Positions 1 to 12,580 of a stretch of 64,000 nucleotides of DNA are shown one piece after another. The notes below the pieces were generated by a model that worked only from the letters and a program-made list of their open reading frames with translations, made no database searches and was not told the DNA's origin. Source of the stretch: Benincasa hispida (Eukaryota; Streptophyta; Magnoliopsida; Cucurbitales; Cucurbitaceae). The position numbers and the translations under genes were made by a program. Within the stretch, counting starts at the first letter, position 1, and each line of letters starts with the position of its first letter. Location of the stretch: NCBI RefSeq assembly GCF_009727055.1, contig NC_052351.1:9461744-9525743 (forward strand), written 5' to 3'.

Positions 1-693
1 ATATATATAGTTCACTTAAAAATAACAAACTCCACAATCAACACAAGGGAAAACCAACCTCATACGAGTTTAGTTGCGAATGGCGCTTCCTTATAGTTGG
101 ATATCCTCATGAAACCCATGGGAACAAGTCAAAATGAAGGTAAGTAACCAGGGCCAATGCAAAGCATAGTATAATAAATCATCCCAAACTCCAATGTTTA
201 AGCCTAAGGAGAAAGAAAATATATAGCTTAGTGATGCTTGATTTTATGAAGTGAATTATGGATGATATGCGATGGTGAAATTGCGTTGAGCACTCAAGTT
301 TCCTTAGCGGAATCTAATTGTAAACTTCATTGAGTTTCCTGGTAAGTCCAGGGTCGAACTCAGGGACTTGTGAAAATAGGTTGCATTGGTAATTTTTAGA
401 AAAACCTTGCGGTAACCAAATAAATAGATAGTTGTTGAGGTTGTTGTTTGGATGATAAAAAAAATAATAAATGAGGCGGAGTTTGAAAATAGTTGAATAA
501 ATGGAAGATGCGATGAGTATGCGGTGAACAGGCTGAGAAAAGTTTCGGCTAACACTTCCTAGGATGTGTTCATGCTATGCGATCATGCAACATGCATACA
601 ACAGTAAACCACCTCTCGGTGCGAATGCCACGGCTTCTAAGACTAGAACGCATGCGATATATGCGATAAGTCTATAGGACCTACACATAAACC

Positions 694-731
694 CTGTCTC
701 TTATACACATCTAGATGTGTATAAGAGACAG
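694..731. other. Nextera/Tn5 mosaic-end adapter junction (artefact)
   Basis: A perfect 38-bp palindrome made of the 19-bp Tn5 mosaic end CTGTCTCTTATACACATCT followed by its exact reverse complement. This is the junction adapter of Nextera-type (mate-pair or transposase-based) libraries, not plant DNA. The 9 bases on each side are near-identical (ACATAAACC at 685-693, ACATAAGCC at 732-740), which matches the 9-bp duplication made by Tn5 transposase apart from one base. Best read as unremoved library sequence in the assembly. Confidence 0.93.
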
Positions 732-887
732 ACATAAGCCTCTATTCTTATTTATGCGATGACAGAATAACACACACAAATAAGGCGACCACATAATATC
801 ATTCCCATCTCTAAGATGCATGCGATGCAGGTTGACAAACAAAGCTTATCTCAAAGTCCATATCTCTTGTTTATGCAATTCTAATCT

Positions 888-962
888 GACTCTCTCGAGT
901 CCAGATTCTAACCTAGCTCTCTCGAGTCATTAGGTTCTTTCTTTAGACTCTCTCTCGAGTAG
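888..962 (+). repeat. Short tandem-like CTCTCGAGT repeats
   Basis: Three imperfect copies of a unit ending in CTCTCTCGAGT at roughly 26-33 bp spacing, with a related copy near 1284-1292. They lie within decayed repeat DNA. No function is inferred. Confidence 0.55.
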
Positions 963-2369
963 CTCTAAAGGGGTGTTGGGCACAACATAAAACAAGACAA
1001 TTGCAAGCAATGAACTTCCTAGGTCATATTAGCTTAGTTCTTCTCAACTCATTCGACTAGTTTAGCTACTCATGCGTGCTAAGAGAGTGAACAGATGTAG
1101 AATAAAAACTTCCATTATATAAATATAAAGATGAAGTAAAAAATAACAATGCAAGAATAGAATAAAGAGTCTGGTAACAATCTTTTGTTGCCCAGGCTTT
1201 TACACTGTTTTCTAGGTGTTCAAAAGATAATCTCGCTCTCGCAAGAGTCGGCCTACTCTCTGATTCTTCGCCTCAAGGTTTTCTCTCGAGTTGCCCTGAG
1301 TGATCTCCGGCGTCTTTACTCTTCTCGTGCTCCGCCTTAAAATAAAAATGAAAAACTATGGACAAAGACATGCTAAGCTAACTGATGAATTTTCTAACTA
1401 ATGGAATGATTAACCCCATTTATGAAAGATGCCTTTGGTATTTATAGAACATCCAGGGTGAAACGGAGGCTTCTCTCTCATGATTGCATAGATGGGACGG
1501 CTTTAATCCTGATTGATGCGCCGAATATTTGTCACCAAAAAGCTGAATGTACTTATTATCGTTAGCGGCTGTCAACTTAATTCGGATTCGACTGGCATCA
1601 GTTTTTTGTCCCATCACGATTAATTAGCCTTTCATCCAGATGCGCCCACCATGTTACGCCGACCAAGTTACGACAATCCTTCTTGAGCAAATGTTTGCAA
1701 ACACGATCACCGCAAAGCCTTGCAGTAATGCTGCGCTCGACCAATGATTTCATATGATCACAATTTCCGCCTTGCATCATCGCATATTCTGCACAAAAAT
1801 ATAAAAATCAACTGTTCTAATGCGATGAACGCATGCGACCGCAATATTATGAATCTAATGCTTTTTGGACGCAATTTAACATGTTTTATCAACGCAATCC
1901 AGCATTGTTTAAGAACTTAGCACTATGATAACGTGCATTTCTGCCTGTTATCACTTAGACAAAAGTTTAGTCATGAAGGATACTTGCTCGTAGTTGGATG
2001 TCCGCATGATACCCGTGGGGGCAAGCCAAAACGAAGATAATTTACCTAAATCGATGTATGAAAGAACATTAAGAAATAACTAGAGAAAGAGCTTTTAGAA
2101 AAAGTGAACCCTCAATGCATTTCTGAATTTGGAAGATAAGAAAGTTTATGAAAAGCAAAAGGATTTTTTAGGAAGGTTCTTGTCGCATAAAAGATTGGGG
2201 ATATATTTATTTGGGAAGGAAGCAAACTTACATTACTATATGTTGATCTCAGAGTCTTACAATTGGAAGACATGATGAGAGGTTGAGCTGGTGCCTTGAG
2301 ACTAAGTGAATTGTTAAGGAATTATATTGGGAATGCTTGAGGACAAGCATTGTTCAAAATTTGGGGGTG

Positions 2370-3609
2370 TGATAACTCGTAGAAATACAAGTTATTGTTC
2401 TCTTAAAGTTTGAATAATTAGGGCCAAATAATGAGAAACACATTCATGTCAGTAGAAAAACACAATTACCTATATTCGTTTAATACATACAAAAACATCC
2501 TTTTAAGAGAAAAATGCACTACTAACACTTGATAACGCAGGAATCGTGGAGTTTTCACTAAATGTTGAAGATAAGCCAATGCAAGAAGCATACATTAGAA
2601 TCAAGCAAACGCAAGAAGATACATTTCGTGTGTGCACTTAACGTCAAATCTCAACTTGTAGTATGGGCAACGTGATAAGCAGCGTCTAAGCTTTTCATAA
2701 TGGCAGACGACTATAACAGTATATGAAATTTAATGCTATCACATCATAAGTTGTTGAGTCCATCGCCTATAAAAGGAGATGTTGTCTGCCTAAAAAAGAA
2801 TTAGTTAGTTAGAGAGTCATAAAGTTAGACACTTAGGAGTAAGCAGTAGTATCTCTGTACAAAATTAGTTCCTTCGCCGCCTACAAGAAGAAAAAAAGTC
2901 TGACCACCATTTCCAACACCGCTTACCAAGGTTCTGTGAGAGTTAGAGCTTGAGAGAGACGACCTTCAGCACATCCTCACCCCAATCACAGCAGCAAGCA
3001 CCTAAAATCAAGCCAAAGGGAGCAAGAGATGAACCCCGATGGTTTGACACACTTTTCTTTCCCTTACTCAGCATTTTCTTCCATTTATTGTCTTGATTGC
3101 ACTGGGATTCTATAGAAATATTTCATTAATATTAATTCAATCATGATATAATCCATTTCCATATCCATTTCCTTACTTTCCTACATCATGAGTAGCTAAA
3201 TCCATAGTGGGTTGGGTGGAACTAAATGATAATATGCTAAGTCACATGTATTTAAGTCCAACATGCTTGATGTATACTTAAACATTTTATGCTTGAATCC
3301 ATCTGATCAATCGATTTGAGTAGAAATAGTTAATTGTTTGAGAGAGTAAGTAACTGTGGAACGCATCAAATAATTAAGAATATTGAGTAGCTTTAGAGAT
3401 AAAGTTAGTCACGTTGATCTGTCACATTAGTAAACGTATGCATCTTAAAGATAAGATAAGTGTGGTAAACGCATCGAGAGATGTTGAAAGAATTAAGTAG
3501 AAAATAGAACCTAGACGCATCATACCTGTATACTTAGAGATTACTAGTTAAGTCTTCCCAACCCTATTTCATTCCATTAATTTCATCCAAACTTGTTGTC
3601 TGTTATTGA
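2370..3609 (+). repeat. Probable 3' LTR of a degraded retrotransposon
   Basis: The segment opens with TGATAAC right after a G-rich polypurine-like tract and closes near GTTATTGA, an imperfect inverted match of the opening. A TATA-type box (TATAAAAG, 2768-2775) sits about 400 bp in, as expected for the U3/R boundary of an LTR. The right boundary is approximate and no target duplication could be assigned because the matching flank lies outside the window. Confidence 0.45.
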
Positions 3610-3613
3610 CGAA

Positions 3614-4445
3614 TCATCTCATTACATTCCAACGCATTACATACTCTGTCAAAGCATCCCATCTCTCCAACCTCTTTCTCTTGCATAGCCAAACAATCTC
3701 TTTAGCTACTTCACACGTAACTACATATTCAGCTTCCATCGCGGAGTCTACGATGTATCCTTGTTTGATGCTTCGCCAAACTATATCCCCTCCATTCAGA
3801 GTGAACACTGACCTTGATGTGAATTTCTTTGAATCATTATCAGTCTGAAATTCAGAGATAGTGTATCTTGTAAGGATCAAATCGTCAGCCTCATACACGA
3901 GCATATAGCCCCTCGTTCTCTATAGATACTAGAGGATTGTTTTGACCGATGTCCAATGATTTGTACCTAGATTTGATTGATATCTACTAACAATCCCTGC
4001 TGCATAACAAATGTCAAATATGATACATAACATTGCATACATAAGGCTGTCAATGGCCGATGCATAGTGAATCCGTCTCATTTCCTCAACCTCTTGAGGA
4101 GGCTTAGGAAACTCCTCCTTAGACAAAACAATTCCATGCCTAAAAGGTAATAAACTCTTTTTGGAATTGTACATCGAATATCTGACAAGCATCTTGTCAA
4201 TATACGATATCTGAGACAAGGCCGATATTTTGTTCTTACGATCCTTGATGATCTAGATCCCTAGAACAAACTGTGTCTCACCCAAATCTTTCATTTGGAA
4301 CTGACCAACTAGCCATTTCTTTACATCTGTCAGTAAGCCTACATCATTCCCAATAAGTAGGATATCATCTATATATAACACAAGAAAAGCTACTGAGCAG
4401 TTGTGATTCTCTTGTAGACACAAGGCTCATCAAATTCTTTGTACA
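3614..4445 (-). pseudogene. Ty1/Copia pol fragment (RT end + RNase H)
   Basis: Read on the minus strand, 4445-3929 gives the end of a Copia reverse transcriptase, with DEPCVYK, the catalytic YIDD box in LVLYIDDILLIGND, FQMKDLGE and the SLMYAM region. 3904-3614 gives the RNase H domain with TSRSVFTLNGG, WRS.KQ and the EAEYV motif. The frame is broken by stops and shifts (for example between YKRI and the YIDD segment and after FVLGI). Gag, protease and integrase are absent, so this is a truncated dead copy. It abuts an LTR-A fragment at about 4445. Confidence 0.85.
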
Positions 4446-4842
4446 AACTCTTTGTATAGAATGAGTTGTTCATTTCGTGGTCCGGTCTTATACAAAATCT
4501 TTATATAGAATACCCTCGCTTGCATCTCTCTACATGAATGATCAGGGTCAAATCATTTGTAGTACTCTACAAAAATTGTAACATCTACAAAGCAAGTCGT
4601 ATTCGTAGTGTCACCAGAATAAGATACTCAACCTTATCCATATACTACAAACCATTTAGGTTATCACTTAAACATGATCCACTTGTATGTCTCCACATAC
4701 ATGTTTAAGTTTCATCAGATAACCTAGTTTATTGGATTGAATTAATGCAGTTTAAACGTCAACAAAATACCTCTTATTTCATTAGATATGTATGTCTTTA
4801 CAAACCACAAGATATATGAGATTTAGGACATAAACTTCAACA
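4445..4842 (-). repeat. Truncated LTR-A copy (5' end only)
   Basis: The reverse complement from 4842 begins TGTTGAAGTTTATGTCC and follows the other LTR-A copies (26062, 43434, and minus copies ending 21134 and 25122) through the '...AGTGGATCATG...GGTTATCACTT...' segment and the '...TCAT.TAG.GAGACATG..AGTGGGGGTG...' segment. It stops where Copia reverse transcriptase sequence begins, so about 80% of the LTR is missing. The junction coordinate is approximate. Confidence 0.7.
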
Positions 4843-4876
4843 ACATTATGCAGCTTATTAGAGAATTTTTGTTCAT

Positions 4877-6025
4877 TGACAAGTCGAACACTCTAGTACA
4901 TCTTATGTTTCCTCCACTACTGTCTAATTTCGAACGTGCTGATACATACACGTGGGGTGGCACCTACCTTGTATGGCTTTATAGAGAATTTTACCGGGCT
5001 ACTAATGCATAAGTGTTGGAAATAGTGGGACCACTGATACTGTTACAAGTATAGGCTTATGAAATATTTAAAATTATAGCACTACAAATCCAGTTATAGG
5101 CCCCAGGTCATCGTCCACTCAGTGCCAGGTATTATTTTATTTATATATTTATTTCATTATCATTTTATGTAATAAAATAAACTAATTATTTTTTTTAAAA
5201 TTTAGATGGAGGGTGTATTAGCTACCTCTGAACAAACAGTAGATATGTTGCTAGTATACTGATAAATATTTGACCAACTGATGCATAATTAGGTAACAAA
5301 TGAATATTACAAACATTTTGGGTGTCTAATTATTCTTTTTTTTTTTTTTCAAATTAATTGGACGTCATACATGCAAGATTTTTGGTCATTACTACCTGAT
5401 TACTGTCGTGATGGTCAAGACATTCGGTTGACCGTTAGCCCTCTTATATGCTTATATATAGTAGAGTGACATCAACATCAGATCGTGTGTTGAGACTGTT
5501 TGCTCTACAACAAATGATACCTTCGTTGTGCTATACATTCGCGGCACTATACCAAATTGATTTGAGGAGTAAGCACGATCAAGACTAGCGTTGAATTCAC
5601 GCAAAATATATATCGTACTAGCAATATGCATGTCATGATTTTCGTATACAAGGAGAAATAACAAATGGACGAAGTGCCATATGACTATTTTTCCTGGTAC
5701 GATTCAGTCACAAAACGATTTATCACACCTGACGGCGTTTACTATTACTACATAGTAAGAGTTTGATTCTACCCAAATATATGATATGAACATTATTTAG
5801 TATTAATTTTTTTCATCATACAGAATAATTTTGTCCAAGATGTACAGCAGTATTCAGTACAACACAATTTACCAGAGTTTGGTTCAATATATGACCAAAC
5901 CTTGGTAAATATAGAAAGTATTATTTGACGGATAGAACGACTCAATGTTGCTAATATTGATCGAAGACGTATTTGTCGTAGATGACAACCGCTATAAGGC
6001 AAAGCTAATCTAGAGGCACACAAAG
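4877..6025 (+). pseudogene. Decayed plant-mobile-domain (MAIN-like) gene
   Basis: Three blocks read like the aminotransferase-like plant mobile domain (PMD) of MAIN/MAIN-like proteins, a family shared by host genes and transposons. 4877-5010 reads DKSNTLVHLMFPPLLSNFER followed by an ADTYTWGG.YLVWLYREFYRAT segment. 5665-5754 starts MDEVPYDYF and contains WYDSVTKRFITP. 5823-6020 continues QDVQQYSVQHNLPEFGSIY. The second and third blocks are separated by a plausible GT-AG intron (about 5755-5822). In-frame stops (after block 1, and near 5928) and a missing middle show it is not functional. It could be a transposon-borne copy. Blocks were recognised by eye, not by search. Confidence 0.58.
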
Positions 6026-8198
6026 ACGACCCCCTGTGGAAAACTGATTAACTTGTAGTTCAAACTTTTAATTTCATGTAAACTTCTATTTTGAAACTAA
6101 AGAATTAGTGAAATTACATTTTACCATGAGAATGTTTTTTATACCAAAAAGCAAAATTCTTAGTTAGAAATTTAAAAATAATAATAATAATAATAATAAA
6201 ATTGTGGACCCTGTCCACGAGTTTGGTCCTTTGACCAAGTCCACATGACTGACATGATGTTGACTATATTCAAACGTAATAGTGTACCGAGTACACGATT
6301 TTCCTTTCCACCAAAAACTATCTTATTTTTTCAATATTTTTGCCTTCAACACTACTTTTGAAATTTCTTTTCTATGTACCTCATTTTTTGTATTACTTTT
6401 AAAAATCACATTATTCTTGAACTTAACCCCATATCGAAGTTTTTTTAAAAAAATCTTAGTTGGATAGATTTTTTGTCTTCTAACTCTTTTTTTCCCCTAT
6501 TTTATATCTCTGTCTAGACTAAGGACCTAGATAGTATTTAGTCCTACGTTTCGAGTAGAATGGTTCTAGAACAGGATGGTTATCTATTAATTCTTTTTTC
6601 TAAGTTTTATTAATACTTCGTACCCTACACTTCTGAAAGGAACTTCATAATAATAATATACGGTCATCCATACGTAATTTCCGATTACTTTCTTTTCTTT
6701 CCTTATATAGTTTCAAATTTAGTTTTCGTGTTTAGAACACAAAAACCAAATTTAGAACATTGAATATCCATACTATATGACATGATGCGTGCATGTTGAT
6801 TGGCATAGTTGCTGTAGCTCTACTGTCGTACCATAGTTATTTTGATCCTCGAGATGGGTTCTTAAGGTCAAATAGCCAAAGCTTAGTGAAAATACTTGCT
6901 GCTTCTGATCTTTATGCATCGTTTTTGTTATTTTGCTTCATATCTATGGATAATGGATATATTTTTGTGCCCCTTCTGTTATCAATCAGTTGGTTATTTA
7001 ATTTCCATCAATTTCCCAGCTTTGACGTGGCATTTGCTTCTTTTGGGGTTCTTTGTTTTCTTTTTCAACACTTGCACTGCTGTTAACTTTCCAAGGCTAG
7101 TCTGATAGTAATGTTCTCAGTTCTGTACTTACAAAATTAATTTGTTGTTTCCTTATAATTTTACATTACTAAAATGTTCTCAAAAACCGAATCTGTAATA
7201 CTAATCGTCAAAAAGCTCCAAAATGTTTATCAGACAACCCTGATTGATTCACGATTCATTACTCATTCTCTTGAATGTTGCAACTTATGTTAACTCTCCT
7301 AATATCCCAAAACCAAACAGAGATTGATGATATAACAAAACCATCACGGATAAATTTATATTAGAAGTATCAACGATCATCTTCTATTGATTATAGAAAC
7401 TAAACAAAAATCATGAATCAAAATCAACTTCTAATTAGTGATTTCTAACAGCCAATCATCTGTATGTTTTGAACAACTCAATTCAGTCAAATAATTAATG
7501 ATAGTTGTTGAATCACAGTGAAGAACATTGATAGACTACTTTTGATTTTTTTTAAAAAAAAAGTTACCAAACACTATTATAGTTGGAGAACGCATAAGAA
7601 TGGACAAAGAAAATATAATCATGTCGAATATCGACGTTGTTGATAGACCCAAAAAAAATAAGACAAAATGTACCCAAAATAATCATATCAATCGTACAGT
7701 AGAAACAGGATTAAAGCAAGCTCCCATTTCATAATTTGGATTCTTAAATACTAGAATACTTCTGAAGCTACAAATTAATAATAGTTCGATAACAGATGCT
7801 ACAACTACGTAAAATTTTCATAGTTCTACGACATCAACAGGAGCTTAAGTACAGCCATCAAGATTGGCTTGAGCAGCTCATGTGCAAGTGACTTACAGAG
7901 ACCTTTATAAGGGTCTGAAGCAAACCAATGAGCAACACTCGCTTTTGTAAACTTGTGTGTTGGGTTACTCTGCTTGTATTATGTCTATGTTTGTAACAGA
8001 AGCATTTCAGACCATTTCAAATAAATAATGTTTGAAAATCAAGAAGAATTATGAACTGAAAATTTCCCTGGACAGTTATGCACTCAATTTTGCCACCTCT
8101 TAAATTGCTATATATTATTTCTTTACAGTTACGGGAAAAATCAGGGTTGTTTCCTGTTCCTAGTCAGCATTAAATTTGATCAAGATCATCTGATTAGA
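6026..8198. other. Intergenic, AT-rich; no gene seen
   Basis: Contains an (ATA)n microsatellite at 6178-6200. A 97-codon frame at 6793-7086 has no recognisable family and looks fortuitous. The last few hundred bases (about 7800-8198) probably include the 3' UTR of the minus-strand kinase gene to the right. Confidence 0.5.
6178..6200 (+). repeat. (ATA)n microsatellite
   Basis: Uninterrupted trinucleotide run of AAT/ATA type. Confidence 0.85.
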
Positions 8199-11100
8199 TC
8201 AATTCCTACAAGGGGAAAATAGAGTGGCTAACCCTTGATGCACGCTGATTTGAAGTTTATCATAATTCATAAGAGTTTTCTGATTAGTCGTGAGAGTTCC
8301 CCTCCCAAAAGCTAAGATCTCACCATCTACGTCTATAATTCCTTCTTTGCTTGGCTCCTTGACCCGTGTGCCAGGTTTCAAAATAAATGCTTTGACCTAC
8401 AATTAGTTGCCCAACATAAAGGAAAATTTAAGGGAAAACTGAAAGACCAAAATAAAAATCTGATAATATAATTTTACAATGCAATGCAAGAGGAAACGTT
8501 CGATTTCTATCATAAATCACAGCTTAGCAAGAGATAATTGAAAGAAGATAGAAAACGGCAACATAAAACTGAAGCATAAACCTTGATATATGTAACAAAT
8601 GGAGACTTCACATGCTTTCCATTATTCAACTGAGTCATCAACGACAGCAAGGATAATTTTGGGCAGTCTCTGATAATAATCAAGTCCAAGAAGCCATCTG
8701 ACATCTGCATATCAATTGGCAAGAACGGCATTATATGTCAACATTAAACACACATAAGATAAATTTGTAACTCGTATGTAGCATTCCTAGGTACCCAACT
8801 TAGAGAATTCTGCTGTAGCAAACAAGTACCTTGGCAACTAAACCACACACCATGCACAGAGGGAAAACTTTTATTTTGAATATTATGCAGGATTGATGAG
8901 AGAAACATAACATCTTTTGATTCTATATATTCAAAATTTTCTAATAAATAATTAAGCTGTTGACGAATAACAAAAGAAAATTCCATCAAGCACTAGCACC
9001 ACTTGCATAATATTATCTCGGGGTCTCAGAAAACACTACCACAAAAATTCCTATTTGAATGCTCAGACTCCATAGAACTCTGTTCTGCACAAAAGTTCTC
9101 AGGTGGTGGAAGAACATTACTAAAGTAAACATTCACGAGTACCGAACGCTCAAAATAATGAAGTGGTGCAAGATTTACATCTGGTGAATCAGGATAAGAA
9201 GAAATCGCTCAGCCTTGTTGCAACCTCAAGGAGATGGTTTAATTTAACTACCAATAGAGGTAAAAGATTATGTACGTTTTTCTCCTGCAAGATTGTTTTT
9301 AATAGCTTTTCCCTTTGCCAGTATCAGGTGGAAATGAAAGTTACCAAAGAAGATCGAATTGGATTATCTTTAACAGGAGGCTCGATGATAAATTTCAACC
9401 TAGACATCCAAATTGGTGAATCCTATGCAAAGGGCATGTGGAAACTGACAACCATATCTTTAATGCAGGAAAAAAAACATTATTGTAACTATATTGCAAT
9501 ATCAAGGGGAATTTCTCATTAATATTCTAACAACATAAAACAAACCAACCTTAGCATCTGGTGCTGCCAAGGTGTTTTCAGCTCCCCAAGGTACATTGTG
9601 AAGCCAGACTGAAATAAAGGGTCCATCAAATTTTCTCCAATCTAAATCCTTCAAGTTGATATTAGGTCCTTCGTAGCCATGCCGTTGAATATTAATGGGC
9701 TCACCATCACTTTTGTCAACCTCTACTACGCTAGCAGTTTCATAATCATACCTTGTCGGCTCTCCATAATCTTCAAATCCAGGTGCAGGCACAAAAGAAA
9801 TACCTCCTTTATAGTGCCTCAAACTTATAATTCGTTGGAGAGCCTGAACACAAGAAAAAGTTAGCATTGTGACACTAATTATTCACTTTTGCTATGACGT
9901 GAGGGAACTTTAGGAGAATTTGAAATCACACGAATGGGTACTCATTAGTTCTAGAACAGAGATTTCTGCATCTAGACCTAAACTCACCAGAAATAAATTA
10001 AAATGAAAAACTAACTAAAATACTTGAAGATTTAAAATTATAATACATTCAGCAGCCAATTGACCTTTTATTCTTAGATATATGTCATTCATTTTTTAGC
10101 ATGCTTGTTTTGTTGTTGTGTATAGCATAACTGTTCTCACAGAGTATATAAACAAGTTATGACGTAAAGAGCACCAATAGAACATATCAAAATAAATTGA
10201 GTGAGAATCAAACATGATCATCTTTTATGAGGTACTCATACATACATAAAAATCTAACCGAGCACTTCCCATCCACCTATATTTTTCCGACTCAATGTCA
10301 ATATCTGCTACCAATCCTGAAATGAGGGAATACTTGGTTAAGGGGACAAACTAAAGTTATTTCATCTTACAATCAACAGTGAAAACCAGAAACAGCAGCA
10401 TCGGCCAAAAGGAAAATCTTTGTACTTTTTCCACGAGAAATGTAAAAATAAATCTCAACTAAACTGTAGGTCACACTAAAGAAAGAGGTTTTATATTAGA
10501 AATACCCCAAGCAAGCATCAACACGGTAAAATGTTTAGCCTCCCCTTGCGAAATGGTGGCGACATCCAATGAACATTTATGGCCTACAAGAAATAAAAAA
10601 TTGCAGGCAAACTGCCTCAATTACAAAGTAAAAGAAAATAAAAATTAGAAATGAGATTGGGGGAAAATAACAGGGAAAACAAATGGACAGTGCTATACAG
10701 ACCTCGAACGATGGCAAGAGTAGCATTGCATGCTGTACAAGGGTCACCGGTTAAATGAAGAAGTGACTTCGCCATTCCATTTCCAGTGCCTAAGCATTTA
10801 TAAACCCCAATAAATACTAATAGAATGTTTGCCATTCAAGCAAGGAACCGACTAAATACTAATAGAGTGGGAATGTCTTTTCGATAGTTGAGGAAATAAT
10901 CTGAGATTGAGTACAGTTAGACACGCAATTCTTTCACCATAAATGATTTGGTACAGGTCATTACAAATCAATCATGCATGCTATTTAAACACCTCCTTTA
11001 AATGTAGTTAAGTTAGAATAATGCTCAGTGTAATACTTAAAAAGGAAAAGAAAAAAAGGGTTATACCACATAAACCAAATGGCACACGAACAACTGAGCT

Positions 11101-12580
11101 AATAGTACGGTACCTGCAGGTACTACTCCTAAAGGCATCTTAATTGCATCAGCCCAATCATCTCTCCTCAGCAATCCGTTTATTACCTACTAAACAATGT
11201 GATGCTTGTAAGAATGCAAAAATAGGAAGAAAATAAAGATGAAGGCACCTAAGCAAACAAACAGAGAACAAAAAACTGACATTACAATGAGAAGGCTAAA
11301 GCATCAATGTGCCATCCAGAATTATTGACAGTACCAAAAAGAATGCAGAAAGAACAGAGATTTAAGAAGCAAGTAGGGGTAGACGGCAAACCTCTACTAA
11401 GATTCCATCACCACTAACACAAACAATACCATCGTATTTAGTAAGATCCAATGAATAAGCAACCTCCTCTGCGTGCCGCTGATATTTAGTTTCTAAGATT
11501 TAAAATTCAAATGAAATGAAATTAATGAAACCCTATTAAATGCTAATAGTCAAATTCAAAAGTGACATTATTCTACATCTCTTAAAAGTATTCCCACCTT
11601 GCATTGTGACATCGATTTCGGCATCCTCAAGAATAGGCTTCACGTTATCTAGATAAATTTTGCAACCAGCTCTTTTCCCACCAAATGGGTTAACGAGAAC
11701 AAACAGCCTCTTTGGACGACCTGGGGAAACAGAGATCCCATTATTCCAGAAAACAATTGGAAAAGAAAGCTAAGAAGAGCGAGCTTGAAGCACTGAAAAC
11801 ACTGATGTGTCGTTGCTTCGCCTACGAGTAATCAAAACCCAATACGATAAATACCATTAATGCTTCCGAATTAAGCGAAAACACGGAGGATTCTCGGACT
11901 CAATCGTCCCAAAATGTAACGCACCTCACAGTTTGCATCGTATATTCATTCCTATACCAAAACTAGCATATGACGACGGGAGTTTGAAATGGAAAGAATC
12001 GCAATAAGAAGAATTTTCTTTTCTTTTCAAAATCAAGCCGGATGAATTGTCTGAAGAACGAAGTATTAGATTATGAGTTTTCATTTGGCTTTTGGGAGAT
12101 TGAAGGAGAGAAACCAAAATATTAAATCAACAACGCAACCAAAAGGCAGAAACAAGTCAGAATACAGCAAAATCTTTACTCTTCGTTTCATGCATATCCT
12201 AAACTGCAAAGTACATATTAAAACCAAAAAGAATTCCGAGTGATAATATTACCAAGCAAATCGATGCATTCACGGAGCTTCAGACACCAAAGCGCCCGCG
12301 ACTCTTCGGAAAGAGGCTGAAACACAAACTCCTTCCTCGTCAAAGCTCCGTTGCTCCCAAAACACCGCAATCCACCACGGTCCTCCACGAGAGCTTTGAT
12401 CCTAATCTTCGGACCATCCATGGAGAATCCAAGAACCTCCTTCTCAACAGATAAACGCCGTTGACCTTTCTCCGACCACCGAAGCCAACCGTCGCTTGTG
12501 AGAATCAGCGGCGTGACGATTCCGTCAGGGAGGAGAACACGGTGGTTGAGGACGGATTCTGAGTCTCCGGATTGATCCAT
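8199..12580 (-). CDS. SPHK1: Sphingosine (long-chain base) kinase 1
   Basis: Phosphorylates sphingoid long-chain bases (e.g. phytosphingosine) to LCB-1-phosphates, signals linked in plants to ABA and stomatal responses. I assembled ten exons on the minus strand: 12580-12253, 11720-11598, 11492-11392, 11186-11114, 10789-10703, 10583-10506, 10316-10246, 9843-9550, 8704-8582 and 8396-8199. All nine introns are GT-AG and phases match, giving 491 codons plus stop, close to the Arabidopsis SPHK1 length. Residues about 115-126 carry the nucleotide-binding [12 protein letters not shown] of the DAGK catalytic domain. Residues 177-184 are SGDGILVE, the catalytic sphingosine/diacylglycerol kinase motif with its Asp. 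GTGNGMAKS starts at 209, followed by the C-terminal lobe with [11 protein letters not shown] and [16 protein letters not shown]. Residues 1-109 form the plant-type N-terminal extension. The start is the first Met of exon 1. No broken motif is seen, so the gene looks functional. Confidence 0.93.

Larger units (their letters stand above)
1..2369. repeat. Decayed LTR-retrotransposon internal DNA
   Basis: No intact gene is visible. Two diverged copies of one segment (about 90-150 and 1988-2045) share the pattern 'AGTTGGAT.TCC.CATGA.ACCC.TGGG..CAAG', so the stretch between them may be an insertion. The inner part (about 240-1960) is rich in the word ATGCGAT and has several copies of CTCTCTCGAGT near 890-960. 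The segment ends in a purine-rich tract (TTTGGGGGTG, about 2360-2369) directly before a TGATAAC terminus, as a polypurine tract precedes a 3' LTR. Short frames on both strands have no recognisable protein similarity. This is inference from structure; superfamily is unknown. Confidence 0.45.

Noticed and set aside
685..740. Natural transposon or palindromic regulatory site at the 38-bp palindrome
   Set aside because: Exact identity to the commercial Tn5 mosaic-end junction makes a library artefact far more likely.
6793..7086. 97-codon hydrophobic plus-strand frame
   Set aside because: No domain, no splice or neighbour support; hydrophobicity follows from T-rich DNA.
7832..7891. A coding-looking plus-strand stretch (HQQELKYSHQDWLEQLMCK then stop) left of SPHK1
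   Set aside because: Only 19 codons, no recognised family, no clear upstream exon; more likely part of the SPHK1 3' UTR read on the wrong strand.
9163..9522. 119-codon plus-strand frame
   Set aside because: Lies within SPHK1 intron 8 (8705-9549) on the opposite strand; no family recognised.
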